Below are positions 11,001 to 21,590 of a stretch of 64,000 nucleotides of DNA, in pieces. How positions within the stretch are numbered: the stretch's first letter is position 1; every line of letters starts with the position of its first letter. The stretch covers positions 19,781,360-19,845,359 of the forward strand of contig NC_063167.1 of the NCBI RefSeq assembly GCF_023159225.1, read 5' to 3'. The notes under the pieces were generated by a model. The model worked only from the letters and a program-made list of their open reading frames with translations. It ran no database searches and was not told where the DNA came from. Source of the DNA: Perognathus longimembris pacificus. Lineage: Eukaryota; Chordata; Mammalia; Rodentia; Heteromyidae. Position numbers and translations under genes: made by a program.

Positions 11001-11208
11001 GGGCTGGGGATATAGCCTAGTGGCAAGAGTGCCTGCCTCGGATACACGAGGCCCTAGGTTCGATTCCCCAGCACCACATATACAGAAAACGGCCAGAAGC
11101 GGCGCTGTGGCTCAAGTGGCAGAGTGCTAGCCTTGAGCGGGAAGAAGCCAGGGACAGTGCTCGGGCCCTGAGTCCAAGGCCCACGACTGGCCCCCCCCCC
11201 CCCCCAAA
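11001..11208 (+). repeat. IDL-Geo SINE, gatacacgag subfamily
   Basis: Shares gatacacgaggccctagg, gaagcggcgctgtgg and gagcgggaag with the copies at 43608 and 60814. A run of about 15 C lies between the body and the A tail. The TSD aaaagaatcaaaatgg is at 10985-11000 and 11209-11224. Confidence 0.94.
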
Positions 11209-11294
11209 AAAAGAATCAAAATGGAAGATGGAGGTAGCCAGGGGCTAGCAATAGCAGTAAGCCATTAGTATGTCTGCTTGAAAAGACAAGGAGA

Positions 11295-11521
11295 GGGCTG
11301 GGAATATGGCCTAGTGGCAAGAGTGCTTGCCTCGTATACAGGAAGCCCTGGGTTCTGTTCCCCAGCACCACATATATAGAAAATGGCCAGAAGTGGCACT
11401 GTGACTCAAGTGGCAGAGTACTAGCCTTGAGCAAAAAGAAGCCAGGGACAGTGCTCAAGCCCTGAGTTCAAGCCCAGGACTGGCAAAAAAAAAAACAAAC
11501 TAACAACAACAACAACAACAA
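11295..11521 (+). repeat. IDL-Geo SINE
   Basis: Complete dimer with an (AAC)n-rich tail. The TSD aaaagacaaggaga is at 11281-11294 and 11522-11535. Confidence 0.92.
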
Positions 11522-11550
11522 AAAAGACAAGGAGAAAGAATGGAGTTTTC

Positions 11551-11760
11551 TTTTTTTTTTTTTTTTTTTTGCCAGTCCTGGGCCTTGGACTCAGGGCCTG
11601 AGCACTGTCCCTGGCTTCTTTTTGCTCAAGGCTAGCACTCTGCCACTTGAGTCACAGTGCCACTTCTGGCCATTTTCTGTATATGTGGTGCTGGGGAACA
11701 GAACCCAGGGCTTCAAGTATAAGAGGCAAGCACTCTTGCCACTAGGCCACATCCCCAACC
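11551..11760 (-). repeat. IDL-Geo SINE
   Basis: Reverse copy with a T20 tract. The imperfect TSD agaatgg(a/c)gttttct is on both sides. Confidence 0.88.
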
Positions 11761-11967
11761 TGAGAATGGCGTTTTCTGAGCTCAAAGAGACCCTGAGCCA
11801 CGAAAGATGACACACCAACAGATGCTACTGTTTTGGAGAAAATTAGCCATTACAAGAAAAAATAAATAAATATAGCCTCGAACAGGGGAAATTCCGAAAC
11901 TGTTTTCTCCTACAAACCAGTCTCCTTGAGCCTCCTATTGGTTGAACCCAAGGAAGAATGAGATCAG

Positions 11968-12152
11968 GGGTGAGGCATGGGTAGCTCATGCCTATATTCC
12001 TAGCTACTTGGAGAGAGGCTGAGATGATTGGGATCGGGGCTCAAGGTCAGCCCAGGTAGGAAAGAAACAGTTCATGAGAATCCTTCTCAAGGAGAAGCTG
12101 GATGTAGTGACTCTCACCTGTTATCCTAGCTATCAGAAAGCATAACAGATGG
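11968..12152 (+). repeat. B1-like heads, tandem and truncated
   Basis: Two B1-like starts (gtagctcatgcctatattcc, then gtgactctcacctgttatcc) without a right half. Confidence 0.6.
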
Positions 12153-12154
12153 AT

Positions 12155-12336
12155 CATGGCAAGGTGCTTGCCTCATATACATGAAGCCCTTGGTTTGATT
12201 CCTCAGCACCACATATATAGAAAAAGCCAGAAGTGGCGCTGTGGCTGAAGTGGCAGAGTGCTAGCCTTGAGCAAAAAGCAGCCAGGGACAGTGCTCAGGC
12301 CCTGAGTTCAAGCCCAAGAACTGGCAAAAAAAAAAA
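12155..12336 (+). repeat. IDL-Geo SINE, 5'-truncated
   Basis: Starts inside the left half (ggcaaggtgcttgcctcata) and keeps the whole right half and A tail. Confidence 0.82.
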
Positions 12337-12344
12337 ATACAGGG

Positions 12345-12541
12345 CTGGGGATATAGCCTAGTGGCAAGAGTGCCTGCCTCGGATACATGAGGCCCTAGGT
12401 TCGATTCCCCAGCACCACATATACAGAAAACGGCCAGAAGCGGTGTTGTGGCTCAGGTGGCAGAGTGTTAGCCTTGAACGGGAAGAAGCCAGGGACAGTG
12501 CTCAGGCCCTGAGTCCAAGGCCCAGGACTGGCCAAAAAAAA
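12345..12541 (+). repeat. IDL-Geo SINE, gatacacgag-like subfamily
   Basis: Carries gccctaggttcgattccc, acggccagaagcggtg and gggaagaagcc, inserted next to the tail of the previous copy. The flank aaaatacaggg is repeated on both sides. Confidence 0.9.
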
Positions 12542-12571
12542 AAATACAGGGGAGAAGAAAACCCATAAGTG

Positions 12572-12683
12572 GGGCTGGGAATGTGGCTTAGTGGTAGAAT
12601 GCTAACCTAGCATGTAAGAGGCCCATAACAATAAAGAATTTTAAAAAATACAAAATAACTTTTCCAAGGAAGCTTTAAAAAAA
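12572..12683 (+). repeat. ID-like monomer
   Basis: Only the left half (ggggctgggaatgtggctta) followed by an A-rich tail. The short flank aagaaaaccca is repeated. Confidence 0.7.
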
Positions 12684-13409
12684 AAAAAGAAAACCCATCA
12701 GTTTCCAAACTGTACTATAACCAGGTGATTTCTGTACAATTATTTTCCATCTGGAATCTAAATAGTAAAAATATCACTAGCGTTGTTCTTCTCAGATAGC
12801 TTAGAAGTTGTGGGAAAGATAATAAAAATTGATAAATAGAAATATAGAAAATAGAAAAACAATAAAAGAATGTAAGGTATCTATAGAGATGTAAGACTCT
12901 GAGAAGGTGACCTTCCATCTAAGCTGCCTTCTTCTGGTTTCTAGTTCTAGTCTATGTTCCCCTTAGCCCTGGCCTTTGGCTTGAATCCATGCTGTTAGTG
13001 GTCCATCTTTATGACTTTGCTATAGTTTCACACCAGCTGTTATTAGATGTGGGAGTACTAAGAGGCACCCAGATGAATCCATTGGAAACAAACCTCCTTC
13101 TCCTGGCCACTGGTGGAAGTTGCAACCTAGTTTCCACTTGATGGGAAGGATCAATCAGCCTAGCCAATATTGTAAACTCCCTTTCTGCTATTGGTTCAAT
13201 AGCATGAGGGGCCCAAAATGACCCAGAGGAAGTCTTACTTCCAAATAGAGGGAACCAATTTAATGTGTCTTCTCTGGAGGAAGCATTCCTCCCTTGGGAA
13301 ATAGGACCTTCAAACCCACTGAACATGAACTTGTAGGGACAAAAAAAAAAAAAAATCCTATAAGTGAGTTAAGTATAAAATTGGAAAGGATCATTCCATT
13401 TTCCACTTC
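12684..13409. other. unassigned sequence around the LTR target
   Basis: Includes an A14 run near 13340, but no SINE and no recognisable coding frame. It may hold an old retroelement remnant that I cannot name. Confidence 0.4.
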
Positions 13410-13414
13410 GGTAC

Positions 13415-13814
13415 TGAAGAGCCAGACTAAAGCCATTTTGAAGTCAGGCCCCACTTTACTACGGGAACCTGAGATAAGCAGGCCCTGTGAGCAAACCCAG
13501 GCCACCAATTAGCTTATTAGGGCCCAGCTACTCAGGAAACTCCCTGTTTAACTCTAACCGCCTGGGAATGCTTAACTCTAATCACCCCGGAATGTCTCTA
13601 GCCCTGAGAACACCTGATTGCTGTAATGTTGGTTTTTTGTCTTTATAAGCCCTGTGAAATCTCAGCTTGGGGTCTTCCTCCTAACCTCCGCTGTGTTGGT
13701 GGGTAGGACAAGGCCCGATCTGCAGCTCGCCCGAATAAAGCCTTGCTTTTGCATTTCGAAACGTCTGGCTCTCGGTTGTCTTCTTGGTGGTCTTCTCGCG
13801 ACTTGGGCATAACA
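13415..13814 (+). mobile_element. solo LTR, class I ERV-like (family 1)
   Basis: A 400-bp element starting TGAAG and ending CATAACA, flanked by the exact 5-bp repeat ggtac (13410-13414 and 13815-13819). A TATA-like ttataag is near 13643-13649 and AATAAA is at 13734-13739. No primer-binding site or gag/pol sequence follows, so it is a solo LTR left by recombination. The general U3-R-U5 layout suggests a gammaretrovirus-like ERV; the family name is not known to me. Confidence 0.88.
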
Positions 13815-13819
13815 GGTAC

Positions 13820-13985
13820 CTCATATTCTGGTTGGGGAGAAGACACTCTATATTGGTGACCTATTTAAGGTGCATAGTTCAGGACTCATCCTTGAGGGAC
13901 CTGTGTTAGGAAAGTCTTTCATGGCTTCCTTTCTCTTCAGTCCACTCACTTTCAAATAAATTTTCTCTGTCTGCTAAAAAAAGGA
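13820..13985. other. unassigned sequence after the LTR
   Basis: Ends in caaataaattttctctgt and an A-rich run, resembling a retroposon 3' end, but I cannot assign it. Confidence 0.35.
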
Positions 13986-13999
13986 AAAAAAAAAAGAGG

Positions 14000-14192
14000 G
14001 CTTAGATTGGCTTACTGGTAGAGTGCTTGCCTAGCATGCATGAAGCCCTGGGTTTGATTCCTCAGTACCACACAAACAGAAAAAGCTGGAAGTGGCACTG
14101 TGGCTCCAGTGGTAGAGTGCTAGCATTGGCAAAAGAAGCTCAGGGACAGTGCCCAGGCCCTGAGTTCAAGCCCCAGAATAGCACATACAAAA
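14000..14192 (+). repeat. IDL-Geo SINE, diverged
   Basis: Left half with ttactggtagagtgcttgcc, closer to a classic ID sequence, followed by the right half and A tail. Confidence 0.8.
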
Positions 14193-14242
14193 AAGTCATT
14201 CTCATGCATTTAAAGAACCTATTTCTTAGAATAAATTTCTAC

Positions 14243-14322
14243 AGGGGTTGGAGGTATGTTTGGTCGGTACAGTGCTAGCCAATGAGAAAAAGCACAGGTA
14301 CATCCCCATCTTGTCACTTAAA
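14243..14322 (+). repeat. ID-like monomer, diverged
   Basis: ggggttggaggtatgtttgg followed by a degraded ID body. Confidence 0.5.
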
Positions 14323-14847
14323 AAAATAGAATAAATCTCTACAACTATTAGTGATCTAATAACAGACTTTGAAATCAGTCCTTGGTTCCAAACTTTAATA
14401 TGGCCTTAATGTGAGTTAAGAGTTTGGGCCTCAGTTTCTTCCTCTCTATAAAATAGGCATAACTATGGTCCTTAATTCTAGCAGAGGTAAGAAATTCTTT
14501 TTCTGCCAAGGACCATTTGGGTATTTATAACATCATTCAAGGGACATAACAACATCAGTGTGTAAGCAGATGAGCTATGAGCAGCAATGAAAAGCACCTA
14601 TCTGATCTATGTATCAAATGATTTTGAAGGTTCTATAGACCTAATGGGTTGCATATTCTTGACCCCTGAAAGGCTTACACAGAGCCTGACATATACTAAG
14701 TCCTTTGAGCGCTGTTAGTAATTGTGATTTCTAGTAGTTATTATGAATTAGTAATTTTAGGATCTAAGATGGAAGAAAGGTTTCAGAAGTACCTGGCTAA
14801 GTTTAGCAAAAGGAAAACATTCCAACTTATGTTTTCTTTAGATTATT
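14323..14847. other. unassigned non-repetitive sequence
   Basis: No recognisable repeat or coding frame. Confidence 0.45.
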
Positions 14848-15081
14848 TGTGTGTGTGTCCCCTAGGGCTTAAACTCAGGGCCTGGGCACTGTCCCTGAGC
14901 TTCTTTTGCTCAAGGCTAGCGCTCTATCACTTGGGCCACAGCTTCAGTTCTGACTTTTTTTGGTGGTTAATTGGAGACAGAGTCTCACAGGCTTCCCTGC
15001 TCAGGCTGGCTTCAAACTGTGATCCTCAGATCTCAGCCTTCTGAGCAGCAAGGATTACAGGTGTGAACCACCAGCACCCTG
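14848..15081 (-). repeat. B1-Geo composite SINE
   Basis: Reverse copy (gcttaaactcagggcctggg ... gtgaaccaccagcaccctgc) after a short TG run. Confidence 0.8.
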
Positions 15082-15234
15082 CTTTTTAGATTATTTTGTA
15101 GAGCAGTCCTCCTTCCTTGAAAATAAAGGCTTGATAAACTTGAAGAAAGCAACTTAATTGCTTGATTTTTTTTTCCATGCCAACTTAATAGTTTTAAAAT
15201 GAATTTGTTCACTAAGGTCAACTTAATGGTACAA

Positions 15235-15463
15235 AGACAGGCACTGGTGGCTCACACCTGTAATCCTAGCTACTCAGGAGGCTGATATCTGAGGATCGAA
15301 GCCAGCCTGGGCAGGAGAGTCCCTGTTAGTCTCATCTCCAATTAACCACCAGAAAACTGAAGTGGTGCTGTGGTTCAAAATGGTAGAGCACTAGCCTTGA
15401 GTGAAACAGCTCAGAGACAGTGCCTAGGCCCTGAGTTCAAGCCCTATAACCAACAAAAAAAAG
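15235..15463 (+). repeat. B1-Geo composite SINE, good copy
   Basis: Clear head (gcactggtggctcacacctg), linker ccaattaaccaccagaaaac, then a right half with agttcaagccc. Confidence 0.85.
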
Positions 15464-15569
15464 AAAAAGCTGGGTGACATGTACCTATCATTTCAGATAA
15501 CAGCAGAAGCATAAAATAGTATCACAGTCCAAACCAGCCTGGCAAAAAAATGAGGCCTTCTGTAAAAGA

Positions 15570-15830
15570 TAACACCTGTAGCCAGGTACTGGTGAGTCAT
15601 GTTGAAAATCTTAGCTACCCAGGCAGCTGAGCGCTGAGGACTGAGGTTCAAAACTGGCCTGAGAAGAAAAATCGGAGACACTATCTCCAATTAACTGCCA
15701 GAATAGCTGCACGGTTTCAATTTTGGTAGAGCAGACTGTAGGCATGGCTCCAGTGGTAGATCACCAGCCCTAAATGAGAAGTTTGAGTTTAGAGCACAAG
15801 GCCCTGAGTTCAAGCCCCAATACAGGTACA
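15570..15830 (+). repeat. B1-Geo composite SINE, diverged
   Basis: Head, linker and right half (ctgagttcaagccccaatac) are all present, with an insertion in the linker. Confidence 0.7.
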
Positions 15831-15959
15831 AAACAAACTCAGGATCCCAGGCTCTTGTCTGTAATGAAGATATTAAAGACCACCTTTCCTTCCTTCTTGG
15901 CTTAGTGGACTGTTTAGTTTTCTAATCCAATGAAACTGAATCAACAATTTGGGGTGGGG

Positions 15960-16165
15960 GGCTGGGTATATGGCCTAGTGGCAAGAGTGCTTGCCTTGTA
16001 TACATGAGGCCCTGGGTTCAATTCCCCAGCACCACATATACAGAAAACGGCCAGAAGTGGCGCTGTGGCTCAAGTGGCAGAGTACTAGCCTTGAGCAAAA
16101 AGAAGCCAGGGACAGTGCTCAGGCCCTGAGTTCAAGGCCCAGGACTGGCCAAAAAAAAAAAAATG
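15960..16165 (+). repeat. IDL-Geo SINE
   Basis: Complete dimer. The TSD aacaatttggggtgggg is at 15943-15959 and 16166-16182. Confidence 0.93.
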
Positions 16166-16218
16166 AACAATTTGGGGTGGGGGGGGAACTATTATCTTAC
16201 TCACAGTGCCCTAGTCAG

Positions 16219-16863
16219 TGTAATATCAAGGTCAGATCTGGCCAGCGCCATCATCGGCTGTTGAGTATCAGACTGACTCCATCTCAGATTAGTTAAAGAG
16301 AGCAGAAGCCGACTCCATCTACACTAAGATCTCCCCAGCCCTATCCAGGGAAGTTCCCCTTTGCTGTGATAAGATTGTGTAAACTGCTAGACCACCTGAG
16401 TAGTGGAACAGTGGAACGCTCAAGGTTAAACCTGTGCCCTCTCATGAGTAGGCCTGTCTGCCTGCATCATGTGAGCCCCACCAAATCCATGCGCCAAGGC
16501 TAACTAAAATGATAGGTTGGTTCAAACAGTTGCTATGAGGCAGATTGTAACTCCATTGGCCACCTGCATGTGACTTGGCATGCTCTAAGTGTTGTAACCT
16601 CACTGGCCACCTGTGTGGCAGACTTGACCATGTGGTGTTTGCCTTTAACCCGACCCAAGTGTGGCCCTGGGGCGCATGGTCCCAGCTCCCGAGTCTGGGC
16701 CTTGACGCTGGCCGGTCAGTATACTTTTGCTTCCCCAATAAACCCATCTTTTTACTTGAGACTGTCTGAGTGATGGACTCTTGGAGGCATGGGGGATTCC
16801 GCCCCCCCCCCCCTCAGACCCCATTACATTGTGGTCCCCTCCCTTGGGGGGAATCCCATTACA
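16219..16863 (+). mobile_element. solo LTR (family 2), + orientation
   Basis: A 645-bp element with the perfect terminal inverted repeat TGTAAT/ATTACA, flanked by the exact 5-bp TSD gtcag (16214-16218 and 16864-16868). AATAAA is at 16737-16742, about 120 bp before the end. Near the 3' end the ccattaca terminus occurs twice, suggesting a short duplication. No internal retroviral genes adjoin. The same family is in reverse orientation at 36822-37454. The class is unknown; the LTR signature itself is seen directly. Confidence 0.9.
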
Positions 16864-16868
16864 GTCAG

Positions 16869-18374
16869 CTTGTCTCAGAAAGTGTCTTATTGTACAGAGA
16901 ATAAATCTCTATCTCAATAAATGTAGACCATCTGTGCTAATAAGTAATCCCTTTTATGCATATCTTCCCTGGAGGTTAGGGACAAACCCAGTGCATCAGT
17001 TTATGGAGGTACAGACTGGTCCCATTCTTTGATATAGAGTGGATTTTCTGAGAGCCTGTTTGAAAAGCTTAAGCTGACCCAGTCTGTTTCCCACACTTCA
17101 ACCTGGTGTTCCAGAAAAGGCTCCTAGGACTCGGTCTTCCTCCACACAGAGAACAATATACTGATTTTTCCTCCCGTGTTTCTGTTTATCCAGTTAAGGG
17201 AGAACTGAGGTGTTCAACCAGGAGGCTTTGCTTTTTCCCACATGGAGCTCCAAGTTCCAGCTGACAGATGATTATTAAGACTGACTGCAGGAGATTAGGG
17301 AGAGGCAGCCGAGAGTTGGGCAAGCCCTGAACTGGGTCATTTCACTGCTGACAAACCTCAGAATGCCTTTTTTATGCAAACTCCAGAGGCTTATAAAAAT
17401 AAAATAACGTTAAGCTGATTTCTTTTTTAACAAGATAGATGCCTCTAAGGTCCAGGCGTGCTAAACTATGAGACCTCTCACCAGACTCCTCTCTGTCTCC
17501 TCCCTCCCGGTCTCTCTTCTCTCCCTCTCTCTAAGACAGGCTCTATGAAGCTTAGGCAGGCCTTGAAAATTTAATCCTCCTGCCACAGCTTCCTGAACTA
17601 TTGGTGTGTACGACTGCACCCAGTTAAAACTCATCTCTTGATATGGGGCGCTCTTCAGTGCTCCACCTGTAATTCCTGAGGCCCTTCACTGTGGGAACCG
17701 GAAGTGCAGAGCCATAAGGTCGGCTGGAGAGAAATGGACAGCCATTCTCTGTCCCTTTGAATGCAGAGGGTGGCCCTGACAAGACCTATTGTGCTTAGCA
17801 TTACAGTGGCCAGTTTCTGAACTTGCAGGTGACCTAATCAAATTGGCTGTTTACTGCTCACCTTTTCATCCTGTTTTCAGGAAGTCACTAATCCTAGGAT
17901 TATTCCTTCCACCATGGAGCCCTTATCTCTTAAAGTTGGCTACCTTGTTTTCTGCACATACTCTCTTGTTTGATAATTAATTAAATCCCTGTCCATGGGA
18001 CCCTCGGTATCTGTTGCTGGAGTGAAGCAGCAGGTGCCCTGGTACCCCAAAACCAATTCCACGGTCTGGTATCCCATCATTCCTTTGCTCCCAGCCTTGC
18101 TCCCGGCTGCAGCGGGACAAGGCACCTGCCATGGTTTGCAACACTTCACCTTCTGCTGAGGTGGCTCCTTCTCTAAGAAGCATTCCTTCAGCTTGAAGAC
18201 TAGGATAGGTGGTCTTCCTCTGTTATCCCTTCATACATTGTGTTTATGTAATGCTAGCACTTACCACAGTCACTTGGACTTGCCATTGCCAATTTGCTTA
18301 TCCGTGTCTCCCACAATCAACAACCAGAGAATTCATGTCTTTTGTGTGTGTGCAAATGTGCACATGAAGTGTAG
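16869..18374. other. unassigned sequence, mostly SINE-free
   Basis: About 1.5 kb with no recognised gene. A worn B1-like fragment in reverse lies near 17530-17630 (agacaggctctatgaagct, cctgccacagcttcctg). Open frames of 60-75 codons near 17.8-18.4 kb have no recognisable features. Confidence 0.45.
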
Positions 18375-18588
18375 GGGGGAGTACTGGAGCTTGAACTCAG
18401 GGCCTGGCACTCTTGCTTAGCTTTTTTACTCAAGACTGGTGCTCTACCACTTGAGCCATATCTTCACTTCTAGCCTTTTAATTAGAAATAAGTCTCACAG
18501 ACTTTTCTGTCCCAATTAGCTTCAAACCGCACTTCTCAGACTCCTGAGTAGCTAGGATTATAGGTATGAGCCACCAGCAGCTGGCTGA
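18375..18588 (-). repeat. B1-Geo composite SINE
   Basis: Reverse copy (gagcttgaactcagggcctg ... tatgagccaccagcagctgg). Confidence 0.78.
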
Positions 18589-18626
18589 GGAACACACATC
18601 TTTATGTATATGTGTGTGTATGTGTG

Positions 18627-18884
18627 TGAGTCCTGGGGCTTGAACTCAGGACTTCAGAGTTATCCCTGAGCGTTTTTTTGTTTTTTTTTTTTGTTTTTTT
18701 TTGCTCAAGGCTAGCACTTTACCACTTGAGTGATTTATTGCTCTACTTCCAGCTTTTATAGTAGTTAATTAGAAATAAGAGTCTCACAGATTTTTTTGCC
18801 CAAACTGGCTTTGAACCACAATTATCAGATCTTAGCCTCCTGAGTATCTGGGACTACAGGCGTGAGCCCCCATTGCCTGGCTGC
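18627..18884 (-). repeat. B1-Geo composite SINE
   Basis: Reverse copy with T-rich interruptions in the right half; it ends gcgtgagcccccattgcctg. Confidence 0.75.
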
Positions 18885-18909
18885 TTTTAGCCTTTTAGAA
18901 CTTACTTTT

Positions 18910-19150
18910 GGGGTTGGGTGCTGGTGGCTCACACCTGTAATCCTCGTTACTCAGGAGCCTGAGATCTGAGGGTTGTAGTTTGAAGCCAGCCCAGGCAGTA
19001 AAGTCTGTGAGACTCTTCTCCAATAAATTAGAAAAAAAAATCCAGAAGTGGCACTGTGGCTTAAGTGGTAGAGCGCTAGCCTTGAACACCAAGAGGCTCA
19101 GGGATAGTGCCCAGGCCCAGAGTTCAAGTCCCAGGACTGGCAAAAACAAC
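18910..19150 (+). repeat. B1-Geo composite SINE
   Basis: Full copy (ggtgctggtggctcacacct ... gagttcaagtcccaggactg). It sits back to back with the reverse copy at 18627-18884. Confidence 0.83.
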
Positions 19151-19384
19151 TTTTGCCCCATTTATCTGTCTCCTAAAAATAACACAAACATGAAGATTTT
19201 GTCTTGTTCACCACTTACCACCAGGAACAATGCCTATCACCTGTTAGAGGAAAAGTTAATAAATATTTGTTGAATGAACGCATGTATACATGAAGAAAAA
19301 AAGTGCTGTCTTGAAGTAATTATTTTTTGGGTGGATGTGTCCTTCCTTGTTCTCACAGTACTTTCATTGTTCAAAAGGACCGTT

Positions 19385-19636
19385 GTATGGCTTGAACTCA
19401 GGGCCTGGGCACTGTCCCTGAGCTTGTCTGCTCAAGGCTAGCATGCTACCACTTTGAGCCACAGCCTCTCCTCTGTTTTTTTGGGTTTTTTTTTTGTTGT
19501 TGTTGTTTTAAGTAGATTACTGGAGAGAAGAGGCGCACAGACTTTCTTGCCCATGTTGGCTTTGAACCTTGATCCTCAGATTTCAACCCTCCTGAGTAGC
19601 TAGGATTACAGACATGAAACACCAGAGCCCAGCTTC
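19385..19636 (-). repeat. B1-Geo composite SINE
   Basis: Reverse copy with a (TTG)n insertion in the linker. Confidence 0.75.
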
Positions 19637-19691
19637 TCAGAAGGATTTTTGGAATCTTACCTTTTAGAACTGGCTGTCATGTTAGTTATCT

Positions 19692-19888
19692 GGGGCTGGG
19701 GATATGGCCTAGTGGTAGAGTGCTTGCTTCACATACATGAAGCTCTGGGTTCAATTCCTCAGCACCACATATATGGAAAAAGCCAGGAGTGGTGCTGTGG
19801 CTCAAGTGGTACAGTGTTAACCTTGAGCAAAAAGAAGGCAGGGACAGTGCTCAGGCTGTGAGTTCAAGCCCCAGAACTGGGGGAAAAA
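19692..19888 (+). repeat. IDL-Geo SINE
   Basis: Complete dimer; ggggctggggatatggccta starts it and gccccagaactggggg ends the body. Confidence 0.86.
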
Positions 19889-19982
19889 ACGGTTACCTGA
19901 AAAATCAGTTTCACTACTCTCTAATTACACTTAATTTTTCACTTAAAACCATTCTCCTAGCTAGACTCTCTCTCAATTGATA

Positions 19983-20195
19983 GCTTGGTACAGTAGTGTA
20001 CATTTGTCATCCTAGCTGTGTGGGAAGCTGAGATTGGGAGGATCTTGGTTCTAGGCCAGCTTGAGCAAAAAAGTTTGCAAGATCCCATCTCAACAGAATA
20101 AGCCAAGTGTGGAGTCTTATCTCAGCTATTATGGGAGGCATAAAATAGGCAAACTGTAGTCTGGATACAGGCCTAGGAAAAAAGGCAAGAGTTTG
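19983..20195 (+). repeat. B1-like dimer, old
   Basis: Two B1-like segments in tandem (gtgtacatttgtcatcctag; then gagtcttatctcagctatta). No Geo half. Confidence 0.55.
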
Positions 20196-20318
20196 TTTCG
20201 AAATTGAAGAACCTAAGCAGCCATTGTACCTCCATATTGTAGCTTGGGCCTAACTGGGCCCTGAAGCTTCCTGGAATAACTGCAGAACATGTCAACGTGA
20301 AAATGCAGTCTAAAATAA

Positions 20319-20820
20319 TGAAGGTAGCCAGAGAGACTTCATTTGACCAGAGGTCAGTTAAAGTTAGAATGCTTTAGCCCTTGTGACACAAAGGAAATGT
20401 TTTGAAGTGTGGCCAGTGTGTTTTGTGTTCCTGAAACATGGTTATTGTGTCCCCTTAAAGCTAAGGATGACTTGGGTGACACCTTGCAACCCAACCCAGA
20501 TCATTTGTCACCTTCACCAGGCCCGTTCCCGCCATTGATTAGGCCAATCATTCTTAAGAATTATTTTATAACTTTGCCGTGATACGAAATGATTTGCTGC
20601 GAGTTGCTATGCTGTTTTGATTTTCCCGCGATGTGACATGTGATGATGTGTCACATGGAATGTTCCCCCAAACCCTATAATAACCCTGCTGAATGGAGGG
20701 TCGGGGCTCTTGACAGCTGCGTCAGTGATAATCTTGAGCCCAGGCTTGAGCTTGCAATAAGACTCTCGTGTGATTACATCAGCTTTCGGCTCCTTGGGAC
20801 CCCAAAATCTGGGCATAACA
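20319..20820 (+). mobile_element. solo LTR (family 1), longer variant
   Basis: A 502-bp element starting TGAAG and ending GGGCATAACA, flanked by the exact 6-bp repeat aaataa (20313-20318 and 20821-20826). A TATA-like ctataataa is near 20675-20683. A variant poly(A) signal AATAAG lies at 20756-20761. Both ends resemble the LTR at 13415-13814, so they belong to one family. There is no internal retroviral sequence. Confidence 0.86.
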
Positions 20821-20917
20821 AAATAACTAGTAGGCCCATAAGGTAGAATGTACCTTATTAAATTCCCCATGTTTACTCAGATCAGCCAGAATCAGTGGAT
20901 TTTCTGATTTCCCTTTT

Positions 20918-21118
20918 TTTTTTTTTGGCCAGTCCTGGGGCTTGAACTCAGGACCTGAGCACTGTCCCTGACTTCTTCTTGCTCAAGGCTAGCACTCTGC
21001 CACTTGAGCCACAGCGCCACTTCTGGCCATTTTCTGTATATGTGGTGCTGGGGAATCAAACCCAGGGCCTCATGTATCCGAGGCAAGCACTCTTGCCACT
21101 AGGCCATATCCCTAGCCC
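20918..21118 (-). repeat. IDL-Geo SINE
   Basis: Reverse copy. The flank tctgattt(t/c)cctttt is present before 20918 and from 21119. Confidence 0.88.
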
Positions 21119-21171
21119 CTCTGATTTTCCTTTTTCCTGTAGGAGCCAACAAAACTGATGGCAGACAATAG

Positions 21172-21590
21172 GCCTTAGCGTTTGTGGCTGATGCCTGTAA
21201 TCCAAGCTACTCATGACACTGAGATCTGAGGATGGGACAGGAAAGTCTGTGAGGCTCTTTGCTTTTTCAATTTTTTATTGTTATAAAGGTGATGTACAGA
21301 GGGGTTACAGTTACATAAGTCAGGTAATGAGTACATTTCTTTTTAGACAATGCCACCCCTTCCTTCACTCCCTCCCATCTCTATCCACAAGTTGTATAGT
21401 TCATTTTCAACACAGTGTCTAGTGGTCTAGACACTATGCCTAGATCACTTATCTCCAATGTCTAGACTCTTTATCTCCAATCAACCAACAACAAGCCAGC
21501 TATGGCTCAAGGAGTAGAGCACCAGCCTTGAGTAGAAACAGCTAAGGGATAGTTCCCAGGCCCTGAGATCAAGCCTCAGAACTGACCAAA
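21172..21590 (+). repeat. B1-Geo composite SINE, interrupted
   Basis: Head at 21172-21264, right half at about 21470-21590 with a long A tail. An L1 3'-end fragment and a short local duplication (tatctccaatgtctagactc region) separate them. Confidence 0.65.
21272..21420 (-). repeat. L1 3'-end fragment
   Basis: Reverse of the segment that ends taaccctctgtacatcac...aataaa. The shared motif gatgtacagaggggttacag recurs at 35.3 kb, and in forward form at 29.2 and 43.5 kb. Only the 3' UTR end is present. Confidence 0.6.

Noticed and set aside
13815..13985. Retroviral internal sequence after the LTR at 13415
   Set aside because: The exact 5-bp TSD directly after the LTR shows it is solo, and no gag/pol-like frame follows.
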